Shown: piece by piece, positions 1-5,535 of the stretch
How the letters are laid out: the number at the start of each line of letters is the position of its first letter
Numbering within the stretch: the first letter of the stretch is position 1
Assembly: GCA_964421815.1 (NCBI GenBank)
Contig: CAYQYT010000004.1
Coordinates: forward strand, 62,001-126,000
Source of the DNA: DTU089 sp964421815
GTDB taxonomy: Bacteria > Bacillota > Clostridia > Oscillospirales > Acutalibacteraceae
Direction of reading: 5' to 3'
DNA length: 64,000 nucleotides
Made by a program: the position numbers and the translations under genes
Notes under the pieces: generated by a model
Databases searched by the model: none
What the model saw: only the letters and a program-made list of their open reading frames with translations
Told to the model about the DNA's origin: nothing

Positions 1-926
1 ACCTTGTCAATTTCGGAAACGGAAAGTCCGGAGTCGGAAATAGCCTGACGAACGGGGCCCATAGTTGCTTCAACAAGGTCGGCTGTAAGTTCGTTGAATT
101 TTGCTCTTGTAAGAGTAGTGTCAAGGTGGAGAGGACCGCCCGCTTCAGTCATTGTAATGAAAGGAAGATTGATTGCGGAAGAAGTAACGCCGGAAAGTTC
201 AATTTTTGCTTTTTCTGCGGCTTCTTTAAGTCTCTGCATAGCCATCTTGTCATTTGAAAGGTCTGTGCCCGTTTCTTTCTTGAATTCGGCAACAAGCCAA
301 TCAATGATTCTCTGGTCGAAGTCGTCGCCGCCGAGACGGTTGTTACCTGCGGTTGCAAGAACTTCCTGAACACCGTCGCCCATTTCAATAATGGAAACGT
401 CGAATGTACCGCCGCCAAGGTCGTAAACCATAACTTTCTGGTCATTTTCCTTGTCGATACCGTAAGCGAGAGCGGCTGCTGTGGGCTCGTTAATAATTCT
501 CTTTACTTCAAGACCCGCGATTTTACCTGCATCCTTTGTTGCCTGACGCTGTGAGTCAGTGAAATATGCGGGAACCGTAATAACTGCCTCTGTAACCTTG
601 TCACCGAGATAACTTTCCGCGTCGGCTTTAAGTTTTGAAAGAATCATAGCGGAAATCTGCTGGGGTGTGTAGGTCTTGTCGTCAATTGTAACTTTGTAAT
701 CGGAACCCATGTGTCTTTTGATAGATGAGATTGTTCTGTCAGGATTCTGAACTGCCTGACGTTTTGCAACCTGACCCACAAGTCTTTCACCGGATTTTGA
801 GAAACCTACAACAGAGGGAGTAGTTCTGTTGCCCTCAACGTTAGCAATAACTACGGGCTCGCCGCCTTCGATAACTGCTACGCAGGAGTTTGTTGTACCT
901 AAGTCAATACCAATTGTTTTTGCCAT
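1..926 (-). CDS. dnaK: DnaK (Hsp70) chaperone, N-terminal part
   Basis: ATP-dependent cytosolic chaperone that works with GrpE and DnaJ. The translated 308 residues begin MAKTIGIDLGTTNSCVAV, the Hsp70 phosphate-1 loop, and contain the second phosphate loop VYDLGGGTFDVS at about residue 170 and the adenosine-side motif IINEPTAAALAYG just before it. Only the nucleotide-binding domain is inside the window; the gene runs off the left edge, so the substrate-binding domain is not visible. The ATG has a GGAGG-type site 8 bases upstream. It lies 45 bases downstream of grpE on the same strand and is the third gene of the hrcA-grpE-dnaK operon, controlled by the CIRCE operator ahead of hrcA. Identification is essentially certain. 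Confidence 0.98.
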   Translation of the reverse strand, partial: MAKTIGIDLGTTNSCVAVIEGGEPVVIANVEGNRTTPSVVGFSKSGERLVGQVAKRQAVQNPDRTISSIKRHMGSDYKVTIDDKTYTPQQISAMILSKLKADAESYLGDKVTEAVITVPAYFTDSQRQATKDAGKIAGLEVKRIINEPTAAALAYGIDKENDQKVMVYDLGGGTFDVSIIEMGDGVQEVLATAGNNRLGGDDFDQRIIDWLVAEFKKETGTDLSNDKMAMQRLKEAAEKAKIELSGVTSSAINLPFITMTEAGGPLHLDTTLTRAKFNELTADLVEATMGPVRQAISDSGLSVSEIDK

Positions 927-971
927 TTTAATTACCTCCGAATATATTTAATAAGTAAATTGTTTGTTTAT

Positions 972-1523
972 TCAGTTAGTGACTTGAACAGTTGCAAACC
1001 GCAAAATTCTGTCACCCATTTTATAACCTTTTTCAAAAACCGCCGCAACGCAGTTTTCGGGAAGTTCGTCACTTTCAACGGTCATAACCGCGCTGTGAAT
1101 GTTGGGGTCAAATTCGTCCCCAACCTGACCGAAGGACTCAACCTCCATATTTTTGAGGATTTCCCTAAGTTGTGTGACCGTCATTTCCACACCTTTTCTG
1201 TAAACCTCAACATCATCGCTTGTGTTTTCCAATGCTCTCTCCAAATTATCAATCGCCGGAAGAATCAACTTTAAGGTGTTTGCTTTTGCATCACCGTAGG
1301 TGGCTTCCTTTTCCCTCTGGGAACGCTTGCGATAATTATCATACTCCGCAAGAGTTCTGAGATGGGAATCCTTGAGAGCCGCAAGTTCCGTTGAGAGTTT
1401 TTCCGTTTCGGATTTGAGGGCTTCAACTTCCGAATTTTTCTTCGTTTTCTTTTCCTTTTTCGCTTCCTTTTTAACTTCCGCCGTTTCCTCGGCTTCCGTC
1501 GTTATCTTTTCTTCATTCGCCAT
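972..1523 (-). CDS. grpE: GrpE nucleotide exchange factor
   Basis: Cytosolic homodimer that releases ADP from DnaK. The 183-residue protein has the normal family layout: a charged, Lys/Glu-rich N-terminal tail (residues 1-50), a long coiled coil (about 50-110, with LRTLAEYDNYRKRSQREKE), and the C-terminal beta domain with the diagnostic stretch GVEMTVTQLREILKNMEVE and DPNIHSAVM near residues 125-155. Length is ordinary for Firmicutes. It starts 11 bases after the hrcA stop codon and ends 45 bases before dnaK, so the three genes form one transcription unit. The start ATG is preceded by a GGAGG site. Confidence 0.96.
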   Translation of the reverse strand: MANEEKITTEAEETAEVKKEAKKEKKTKKNSEVEALKSETEKLSTELAALKDSHLRTLAEYDNYRKRSQREKEATYGDAKANTLKLILPAIDNLERALENTSDDVEVYRKGVEMTVTQLREILKNMEVESFGQVGDEFDPNIHSAVMTVESDELPENCVAAVFEKGYKMGDRILRFATVQVTN

Positions 1524-1534
1524 TTTTCTGCCTC

Positions 1535-2563
1535 CTATTCATCCAAAGTTTCGGAAAGGAGATTTCCGATAACCGATGCTAAATATTTTATACTGGGTAT
1601 CAGTCTTGCATAATCAATTCTTGTGGGACCGATTATACCGATTGAGCCGCTGTCCTTTTCCCCAACGGAATACTTGGAGAAAATTGTTGAAGAATTTTTC
1701 AGTTCTCTGTAAAGATTTTCCGTACCGATTGCCACATTCAACTGTTTTTTGTGGGAATTAAGCATATTTTCAAGAGGAGTTCCTCTGTGAAGAAAATCCA
1801 TAAGTCTGAAAGCGTCCTCGGAAAGTTCCTCGTGATTGAGTATGTTGGACTGTCCTTTTAAATGCAGTTCCGTAGTTTTAACCGCTTCGCAAAGATCGGC
1901 TATTGCACACAGGAACGGTGACATTATAAAAACTCTGTCCCCAAGGGACGCCACAAGAGTCTGTATAAACATTAAACTGATATCACTGACCGGTTTTCCT
2001 ATAAAATAGTTTTGACTGATATTGTAGAAAACCTCGGCAATGTCAACATTTATTTGAGCATCACTTCTGACAACGGTGCTTTTGAGAATACCCGATGTTG
2101 CAAGAAGAACAATCATAGCCGTGTGACTGCTCAAAGGCACAAGTTCGATTCTTTTGATTTTTGCGTCCGCATCCGCAGGTGAAGAAGAAACCGCAACACA
2201 ATCCGTAAGTTCAGCAAGAATACTGCCGGCTTTTTCAAGAAGTTTGTCGGGCTCACCGGAGAAGGACTGCAACCATATTTTGATGCGTTCCTGTTCCTCT
2301 ATACCTAATTCGTATGCCGTCATTAAATTGTCAACATAGTACCTGTAACCGAGTTGTGAGGGAACGCGGCCTGCGGAAGTGTGGGGTTGTTCAAGAAGTC
2401 CCATTTCAACCAAATCCGCCATATCGTTACGAATGGTAGCCGAGGAAACCGCATTTCCCATTTCGGCACATATCGCTTTTGAGCCAACCGGTTCACCCGT
2501 AGCAATAAAACGCTCAACTATAATCCCAAGGATTTGCTGTTTGCGCCCGGTAAATTCCGCCAC
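1535..2563 (-). CDS. hrcA: HrcA heat-inducible transcription repressor
   Basis: Repressor that binds CIRCE and is kept active by GroEL. The N-terminal winged helix contains RKQQILGIIVERFIATGEPV and the recognition region SSATIRNDMADLVEMGLLEQPH, followed by the typical HTSAGRVPSQLGYRYYVD segment and a GAF-like dimer domain. The reading frame is open up to 2599, but a start there (GTG) would sit inside the CIRCE operator. I prefer the GTG at 2563 because GGGGTGA lies 4 bases before it and the resulting 342-residue protein matches usual HrcA length; an ATG at 2581 has no clear ribosome site. First gene of the hrcA-grpE-dnaK operon and autoregulated. Confidence 0.95.
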   Translation of the reverse strand: MAEFTGRKQQILGIIVERFIATGEPVGSKAICAEMGNAVSSATIRNDMADLVEMGLLEQPHTSAGRVPSQLGYRYYVDNLMTAYELGIEEQERIKIWLQSFSGEPDKLLEKAGSILAELTDCVAVSSSPADADAKIKRIELVPLSSHTAMIVLLATSGILKSTVVRSDAQINVDIAEVFYNISQNYFIGKPVSDISLMFIQTLVASLGDRVFIMSPFLCAIADLCEAVKTTELHLKGQSNILNHEELSEDAFRLMDFLHRGTPLENMLNSHKKQLNVAIGTENLYRELKNSSTIFSKYSVGEKDSGSIGIIGPTRIDYARLIPSIKYLASVIGNLLSETLDE

Positions 2564-2592
2564 ATTCTCACCCCGATTCATTTTAGCACCCG

Positions 2593-2619
2593 TTAGCACT
2601 CTTTACACCCGAGTGCTAA
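2593..2619. promoter_or_regulatory. CIRCE operator (HrcA binding site)
   Basis: Perfect inverted repeat TTAGCACTC, 9-base spacer, GAGTGCTAA, which is the CIRCE consensus without any mismatch. It sits just downstream of the -10 box of the hrcA promoter and 30 bases before the preferred hrcA start, so HrcA bound here would block transcription initiation or early elongation. Confidence 0.97.
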
Positions 2620-2629
2620 CTCTGTTAAT

Positions 2630-2658
2630 AATATACTCCTGCCATTAGCATTTGTCAA
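2630..2658 (-). promoter_or_regulatory. Vegetative promoter of hrcA-grpE-dnaK
   Basis: On the minus strand TTGACA (2653-2658), a 17-base spacer and TATATT (2630-2635). Predicted transcription start falls at about 2623, directly against the CIRCE element. A sigma-A promoter plus CIRCE is the standard class I heat-shock arrangement. Confidence 0.85.
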
Positions 2659-2728
2659 CCGTTTTTGAAAAGTTTTTTGTAAATAGTTTATGAACTCCCG
2701 TTAATTTTATTAACAGTTTTTTCTTTAA

Positions 2729-2760
2729 TAAAAAACAACGGCTCCGAGTAGAGTCGTTGC
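2729..2760 (-). terminator. Rho-independent terminator after the TPR-like gene
   Basis: On the minus strand CAACG-A-CTC, a 6-base loop, GAG-C-CGTTG, then six T residues. It lies 100 bases after the stop codon of the gene at 2860-3534 and isolates it from the hrcA promoter. Confidence 0.75.
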
Positions 2761-2859
2761 TAATTTTCAGATACACAACACACTTCCCGCAATAAACAAA
2801 AAGCCGTGCGGCCGCTCTGTTCGACAAATTGGGATTTATCTAACTGATAATTTTGTTTT

Positions 2860-3534
2860 TTACAACCTAAGTTGTTGCACAAAAGCAATCGCTTCCGGTG
2901 TCGCGTTCAGTGATTCACGGTAATTATGTTTGAGCAGAGTGTTATATAACTTCCCCGTATAGTCGGGTTTGCACATTTCTTTGGCTTTTCGGTGATACCT
3001 CTTTGCTTCATCGACGTCTCCGTTATGCATAAAGATCACCGTTTTGGCAACAGCGACCTTAAATTCGGTATTCACAAACGCCTTTGAAAAATCGTTGGTC
3101 TTTTCATAGTCGGAGAGATACTCCTCCAATTCCGCCGAATACCTGAAACGATCCGAATGGAGTTTCATCCACATAAGGTCTTTTGACAGTTCCGCAACAT
3201 ATTCGGGGTGGCCCGAGCCGAGAGTTTCTTTTGCCGACACATAGGATTCAAAGGCTTTTTGATAATCGCTTATGCATTCGTATATATGCCCCATATATAA
3301 ATAGGATGTGTATGCAGAAAACCAACCGCCCTCAAATTTTTCCAATCCGTACTGTATGAGTTTCAATGCCTGTCCGGCATAACAAACGGGTAGCCGAATA
3401 GCCGTTGTATAACAGTGTTGGCGTTTTAAAAAATCCCCTCGGACTCTCCTCAGCAGTTTTTCGTATTCAACAAAATCCTCATCCGTCATGCCTTGAGTGA
3501 TAAGTTTTTGCTCAAAATCATCTATTTTTCCCAT
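2860..3534 (-). CDS. Unrecognised helical, TPR-like protein
   Basis: Protein of 224 residues with no signal peptide or membrane segment and no family I can name. The sequence is almost wholly alpha-helical in appearance, with paired amphipathic helices of about 34-residue period: an ALKLIQYGLEKFEGGW helix pair near residue 60, then YLYMGHIYECISDYQKAFESY (about 80-100), which has the spacing of a tetratricopeptide repeat (Y..G..Y.....Y..A...Y), and GDVDEAKRYHRKAKEM near 175. A protein-protein interaction or small-molecule-sensing scaffold is therefore plausible but the role is unknown. Start ATG has a GGAGGTG site 4 bases upstream. It is transcribed alone and ends at the hairpin at 2729-2760. 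It lies in a pocket with other accessory genes. Confidence 0.7.
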   Translation of the reverse strand: MGKIDDFEQKLITQGMTDEDFVEYEKLLRRVRGDFLKRQHCYTTAIRLPVCYAGQALKLIQYGLEKFEGGWFSAYTSYLYMGHIYECISDYQKAFESYVSAKETLGSGHPEYVAELSKDLMWMKLHSDRFRYSAELEEYLSDYEKTNDFSKAFVNTEFKVAVAKTVIFMHNGDVDEAKRYHRKAKEMCKPDYTGKLYNTLLKHNYRESLNATPEAIAFVQQLRL

Positions 3535-3597
3535 TCATTTCACCTCCGGTAAAATACAAGTCGGGCTGATAGTACCGCAAACTCCGTTTGATCCCTC

Positions 3598-3660
3598 CTT
3601 GTTCGAATCCCTATATAATTCTAAAAAAAAGCGACCAAAAGGCGTATTTGTGGGATTAAA
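3598..3660 (+). repeat. tRNA T-arm and terminator remnant
   Basis: The plus strand carries GTTCGAATCCCTAT at 3608-3621, which is identical over 14 bases to the T-arm 3' half of the tRNA-Gln encoded at 4810-4883, followed by an A-rich run and a degenerate GCGACC/GG-CG hairpin. There is no matching 5' tRNA half, so it is not a functional tRNA. It looks like a displaced tRNA 3' end of the kind left by site-specific integration, but chance similarity is possible because the T-loop is conserved. Confidence 0.35.
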
Positions 3661-3676
3661 ACAACCAAAAGTACTG

Positions 3677-4228
3677 CTATAATTCAATAGCTATCATGTC
3701 TGCGTTGCCAACGGGAAAAGGGGTTGACTTGTTTGAGTATGCAATTCCATTCTCGATACATTGAATTACATTGATAACGCCGCTATGCGTTACAAGAATA
3801 ACATTGTGATCTGCGTATTGTACTGAATTTCGAAAACTACGCCACGCATTTGAAACTCTGTTATAAAACTGATGTGGGCTTTCTCCATCCGGATAGGATT
3901 CCTCCCAGTCCAATGAACTCCAATACATTCCGGGATACTGTTCTTCTGCAATTTGATTGTTCATACCTGCGAGAACGCCATTATTGGTTTCTCTAAATTC
4001 CGGCATTTTCGTAATACGAACAGATAGCGCAGAAGCCAATATCTCGGAAGTTTGCATTGCTCGTGGCAGATCACTGGAGTATATCATACTGACCTCGATA
4101 TTTGCCGACAGTATTTTTGTTGACAGTTTTTCAACCTGGTTCACACCTTCCGCCGTCAGAGGAGAATCGCTCCAACCACCGCGTACAGATTCGTCATCCT
4201 TGCCATGACGAATCAGATAACAAATCAT
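3677..4228 (-). CDS. Histidine phosphatase family protein
   Basis: Phosphoglycerate-mutase-like phosphatase of 183 residues. The catalytic RHG triad is in MICYLIRHGKDD (residues 1-12), the second conserved segment YSSDLPRAMQTSEI is near 50, a catalytic-type acidic region PEFRETNNGVLAGM near 80, and the second catalytic His is in ILVTHSGVINVI near 145. The frame is open to 4288, but the ATG at 4228 has GGAGA 7 bases upstream and its first bases overlap the stop of the upstream gene (ATGA), so it is the likely start. The substrate cannot be told from sequence; the family includes metabolite phosphatases and phosphoglycerate mutases. It is co-transcribed with the four-helix-bundle gene. Confidence 0.88.
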   Translation of the reverse strand: MICYLIRHGKDDESVRGGWSDSPLTAEGVNQVEKLSTKILSANIEVSMIYSSDLPRAMQTSEILASALSVRITKMPEFRETNNGVLAGMNNQIAEEQYPGMYWSSLDWEESYPDGESPHQFYNRVSNAWRSFRNSVQYADHNVILVTHSGVINVIQCIENGIAYSNKSTPFPVGNADMIAIEL

Positions 4229-4578
4229 TTCGCATTCTCCTTTGCAGTTCGGCAGGAGGCTATCAGCATCGCTCTTAAAGATGTACACTTGGCTGAAAGT
4301 TTTTTGAAAGTTCGCTCATCAATATATTTAGTTCTATACAAGAGTTCAAGCCAATAACCTGTTTCGCTGGCTTCCTTTAAGGCGATTTCAAGTTTTGAAA
4401 CAAAATCTTTTTTACCCTGTGCATAATTTGCTTCGTGAATATTGGCGCCGATACTTGTGCCGCTTCTTCCGATTTGATTAGAAATGATAGATTCTTTAAC
4501 GGATTTCAAATATTTCACCAATTCAATAATATCAACGGAGAATTCCATGGAAAGATCTCTGAGTTTGGATTCGGACAT
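4225..4578 (-). CDS. Four-helix-bundle protein (S23/IVP family)
   Basis: Protein of 117 residues in the family of small four-helix bundles first noticed as ORFs in 23S rRNA intervening sequences. Diagnostic pieces are LRDLSMEFSVDIIELVKYL, the glycine/serine turn QIGRSGTSIGANIHEANYA and the long helix FVSKLEIALKEASETGYWLELL. The frame is open to a GTG at 4587, but the ATG at 4578 has GAGGTG 6 bases upstream. Members lack known enzymatic activity; some relatives (Avd) bind nucleic acid in diversity-generating retroelements. Here it sits 55 bases from an array of small hairpins (4633-4764), which may be relevant. It overlaps the phosphatase gene by 4 bases. Confidence 0.88.
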   Translation of the reverse strand: MSESKLRDLSMEFSVDIIELVKYLKSVKESIISNQIGRSGTSIGANIHEANYAQGKKDFVSKLEIALKEASETGYWLELLYRTKYIDERTFKKLSAKCTSLRAMLIASCRTAKENAK

Positions 4579-4632
4579 AACATACACCTCACCTTTTTGT
4601 AATTATATCACAAATTCGGTTTATTTGCAAAT

Positions 4633-4764
4633 TAGTGATAAGTGATGCTGCTGCGCTGTGATAAGTGATGCGATGCGTTCCACACACGCGCCGAAGGCGT
4701 GCATCACAGACGAAGTCTGCATCACGCATGCAGTGCGCATCACATTCCGCAAGGAACGCATCAC
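4633..4764. repeat. Array of mini-hairpins separated by GCATCAC
   Basis: Successive short hairpins are separated by the same linker: GCC-GAA-GGC, then GCATCAC, AGAC-GAA-GTCT, GCATCAC, GCAT-GCA-GTGC, GCATCAC, TTCC-GCAA-GGAA, GCATCAC. The left part carries GTGATAAGTGATGC repeats, the complement-like form of the linker. A 10-base outer inverted repeat (4672-4681 GATGCGTTCC with 4753-4762 GGAACGCATC) encloses the array, so alternative folds exist. It lies in the gap between the four-helix-bundle gene and a strong terminator. No coding sequence is apparent. Confidence 0.7.
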
Positions 4765-4766
4765 TC

Positions 4767-4808
4767 AAAAAAGTCTCCTTTGTCAGATAGACAAAGGAGA
4801 CTTTTTTG
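4767..4808. terminator. Strong bidirectional terminator
   Basis: A-run, AGTCTCCTTTGTC (4772-4784), loop AGATA, GACAAAGGAGACT (4790-4802), T-run. The 13-bp perfect stem flanked by A6 and T6 can end transcription in both directions, most obviously the tRNA-Gln transcript on the minus strand. Confidence 0.9.
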
Positions 4809-4809
4809 T

Positions 4810-4883
4810 TGGCAGCGGGATAGGGATTCGAACCCCAACAAACAGAGTCAGAGTCTGTCGTGCTACCGTTACACTATCCCGCT
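4810..4883 (-). tRNA. tRNA-Gln (anticodon CTG)
   Basis: On the minus strand: acceptor AGCGGGA/TCCCGCT, D-arm with GTGTAACGGTAGCAC, anticodon stem ACAGA/TCTGT with loop CTCTGAC (anticodon CTG, codon CAG), T-arm GGGGTTCGAATCCC, discriminator G73 as expected for glutamine, and an encoded CCA end. 74 bases. It has its own consensus promoter and ends at the hairpin at 4767-4808. Confidence 0.95.
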
Positions 4884-4895
4884 AAGACGTAGGTT

Positions 4896-4924
4896 ATTAT
4901 ACTATTACATTTCCAAAATGTCAA
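4896..4924 (-). promoter_or_regulatory. Promoter of tRNA-Gln
   Basis: Minus strand TTGACA (4919-4924), 17-base spacer, TATAAT (4896-4901): both hexamers are consensus. The tRNA begins 12 bases after the -10 box. Confidence 0.88.
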
Positions 4925-4976
4925 GCATTTATTAAAACTTTTCCAAAAATCTTTTTCTTTTTTAAATCAAAAACTG

Positions 4977-5005
4977 TTGACAATTTCTCTTTTGTATGAT
5001 AATAT
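4977..5005 (+). promoter_or_regulatory. Promoter of the tRNA-Ser pair
   Basis: TTGACA (4977-4982), 17-base spacer, TAATAT (5000-5005). The first tRNA-Ser begins 16 bases after the -10 box. It is divergent from the tRNA-Gln promoter. Confidence 0.82.
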
Positions 5006-5021
5006 ATCAAGGCTAACAAAT

Positions 5022-5110
5022 GCAGAGATACCGAAGTGGTTATAACGGAACGGTCTTGAAAACCGTCGTACGGCAACGTACCGTGGGTTCGAATCCCACT
5101 CTCTGCGCCA
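5022..5110 (+). tRNA. tRNA-Ser (anticodon TGA)
   Basis: Acceptor GCAGAGA/TCTCTGC, anticodon stem ACGGT/ACCGT with loop CTTGAAA (anticodon TGA), a long class II variable arm (CGTACGGCAACGTACC), T-arm GTGGGTTCGAATCCCAC, G73 and encoded CCA. The long variable arm and G73 are serine identity elements. 89 bases. Confidence 0.95.
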
Positions 5111-5153
5111 CCTCTTCGGAGGACAATTTAATAACTGTTTTTCAGTTACCGAT

Positions 5154-5244
5154 GCAGAAGTACTCAAGTTGGTGACGAGGCGCCCCTGCTAAGGGCGTAG
5201 GTCGGGAAACCGGCGCGAGAGTTCGAGTCTCTCCTTCTGCGCCA
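5154..5244 (+). tRNA. tRNA-Ser (anticodon GCT)
   Basis: Acceptor GCAGAAG/CTTCTGC, anticodon stem CGCCC/GGGCG with loop CTGCTAA (anticodon GCT, codons AGC/AGT), long variable arm with GGTCGGGAAACCGGC, T-arm GAGAGTTCGAGTCTCTC, G73 and encoded CCA. It lies 43 bases after the first tRNA-Ser and shares its promoter. Confidence 0.95.
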
Positions 5245-5283
5245 AAAATACTGTAATCCTTAAACGGATTACAGTATTTTTTT
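5245..5283 (+). terminator. Terminator of the tRNA-Ser operon
   Basis: AAAATACTGTAATCC, loop of 6, GGATTACAGTATTTT, then further T residues. A 15-bp perfect stem starting one base after the CCA of the second tRNA-Ser. Confidence 0.92.
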
Positions 5284-5287
5284 ACTC

Positions 5288-5445
5288 ATTGAAATACGGA
5301 GAGACTCGAACTCCTGTCTGCTCGAAAATATAGTCGTCTTGTTTCGCTTTCGCTCACAATACTACTTATTTTCTCCCTTGTCGCACTCCCTGTTTCTGCC
5401 ACCGGCAGCGGTCGTGCTCCAAGTAGCGAAGCCAAACACAATATC
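5288..5445 (-). repeat. Structured tRNA-Ser-like remnant
   Basis: Between the tRNA terminator and the next terminator, the minus strand contains AGTTCGAGTCTCTCC (about 5295-5309), identical to the T-arm 3' half of the tRNA-Ser(GCT) just upstream but in the opposite orientation, preceded by small hairpins such as CTGCC-GGT-GGCAG. No convincing reading frame spans it. It resembles a dispersed, tRNA-derived intergenic element or an attachment-site remnant; this cannot be decided without other copies. Confidence 0.4.
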
Positions 5446-5449
5446 CAAC

Positions 5450-5506
5450 AAAAAAGTTGTTGGCAGTTCACCCTTTCTTAACGGGAGGGAACCACCAACA
5501 ACTTTT
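5450..5506 (-). terminator. Terminator of the surface-polymer operon
   Basis: On the minus strand AAAAGTTGTTGG, GTTC and CCC segments pair with GGG, GAAC and CCAACAACTTTT, followed by six T residues. It lies 30 bases after the stop codon of the YidC-fusion gene. Confidence 0.85.
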
Positions 5507-5535
5507 CACTTAAAATTCATTCAGATACTTATTGA

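Noticed and set aside
2645..2827. Small minus-strand frame between hrcA promoter and the TPR-like gene
   Set aside because: It spans the hrcA promoter and a terminator hairpin and has no ribosome site.
4633..4764. CRISPR array
   Set aside because: The repeated unit is a heptamer with short variable hairpins, not 25-40 base direct repeats with spacers, and no cas gene is present.
5286..5471. Small minus-strand frame near the tRNA-Ser remnant
   Set aside because: It translates the structured noncoding repeat and a terminator arm; no initiation signal or protein-like composition.
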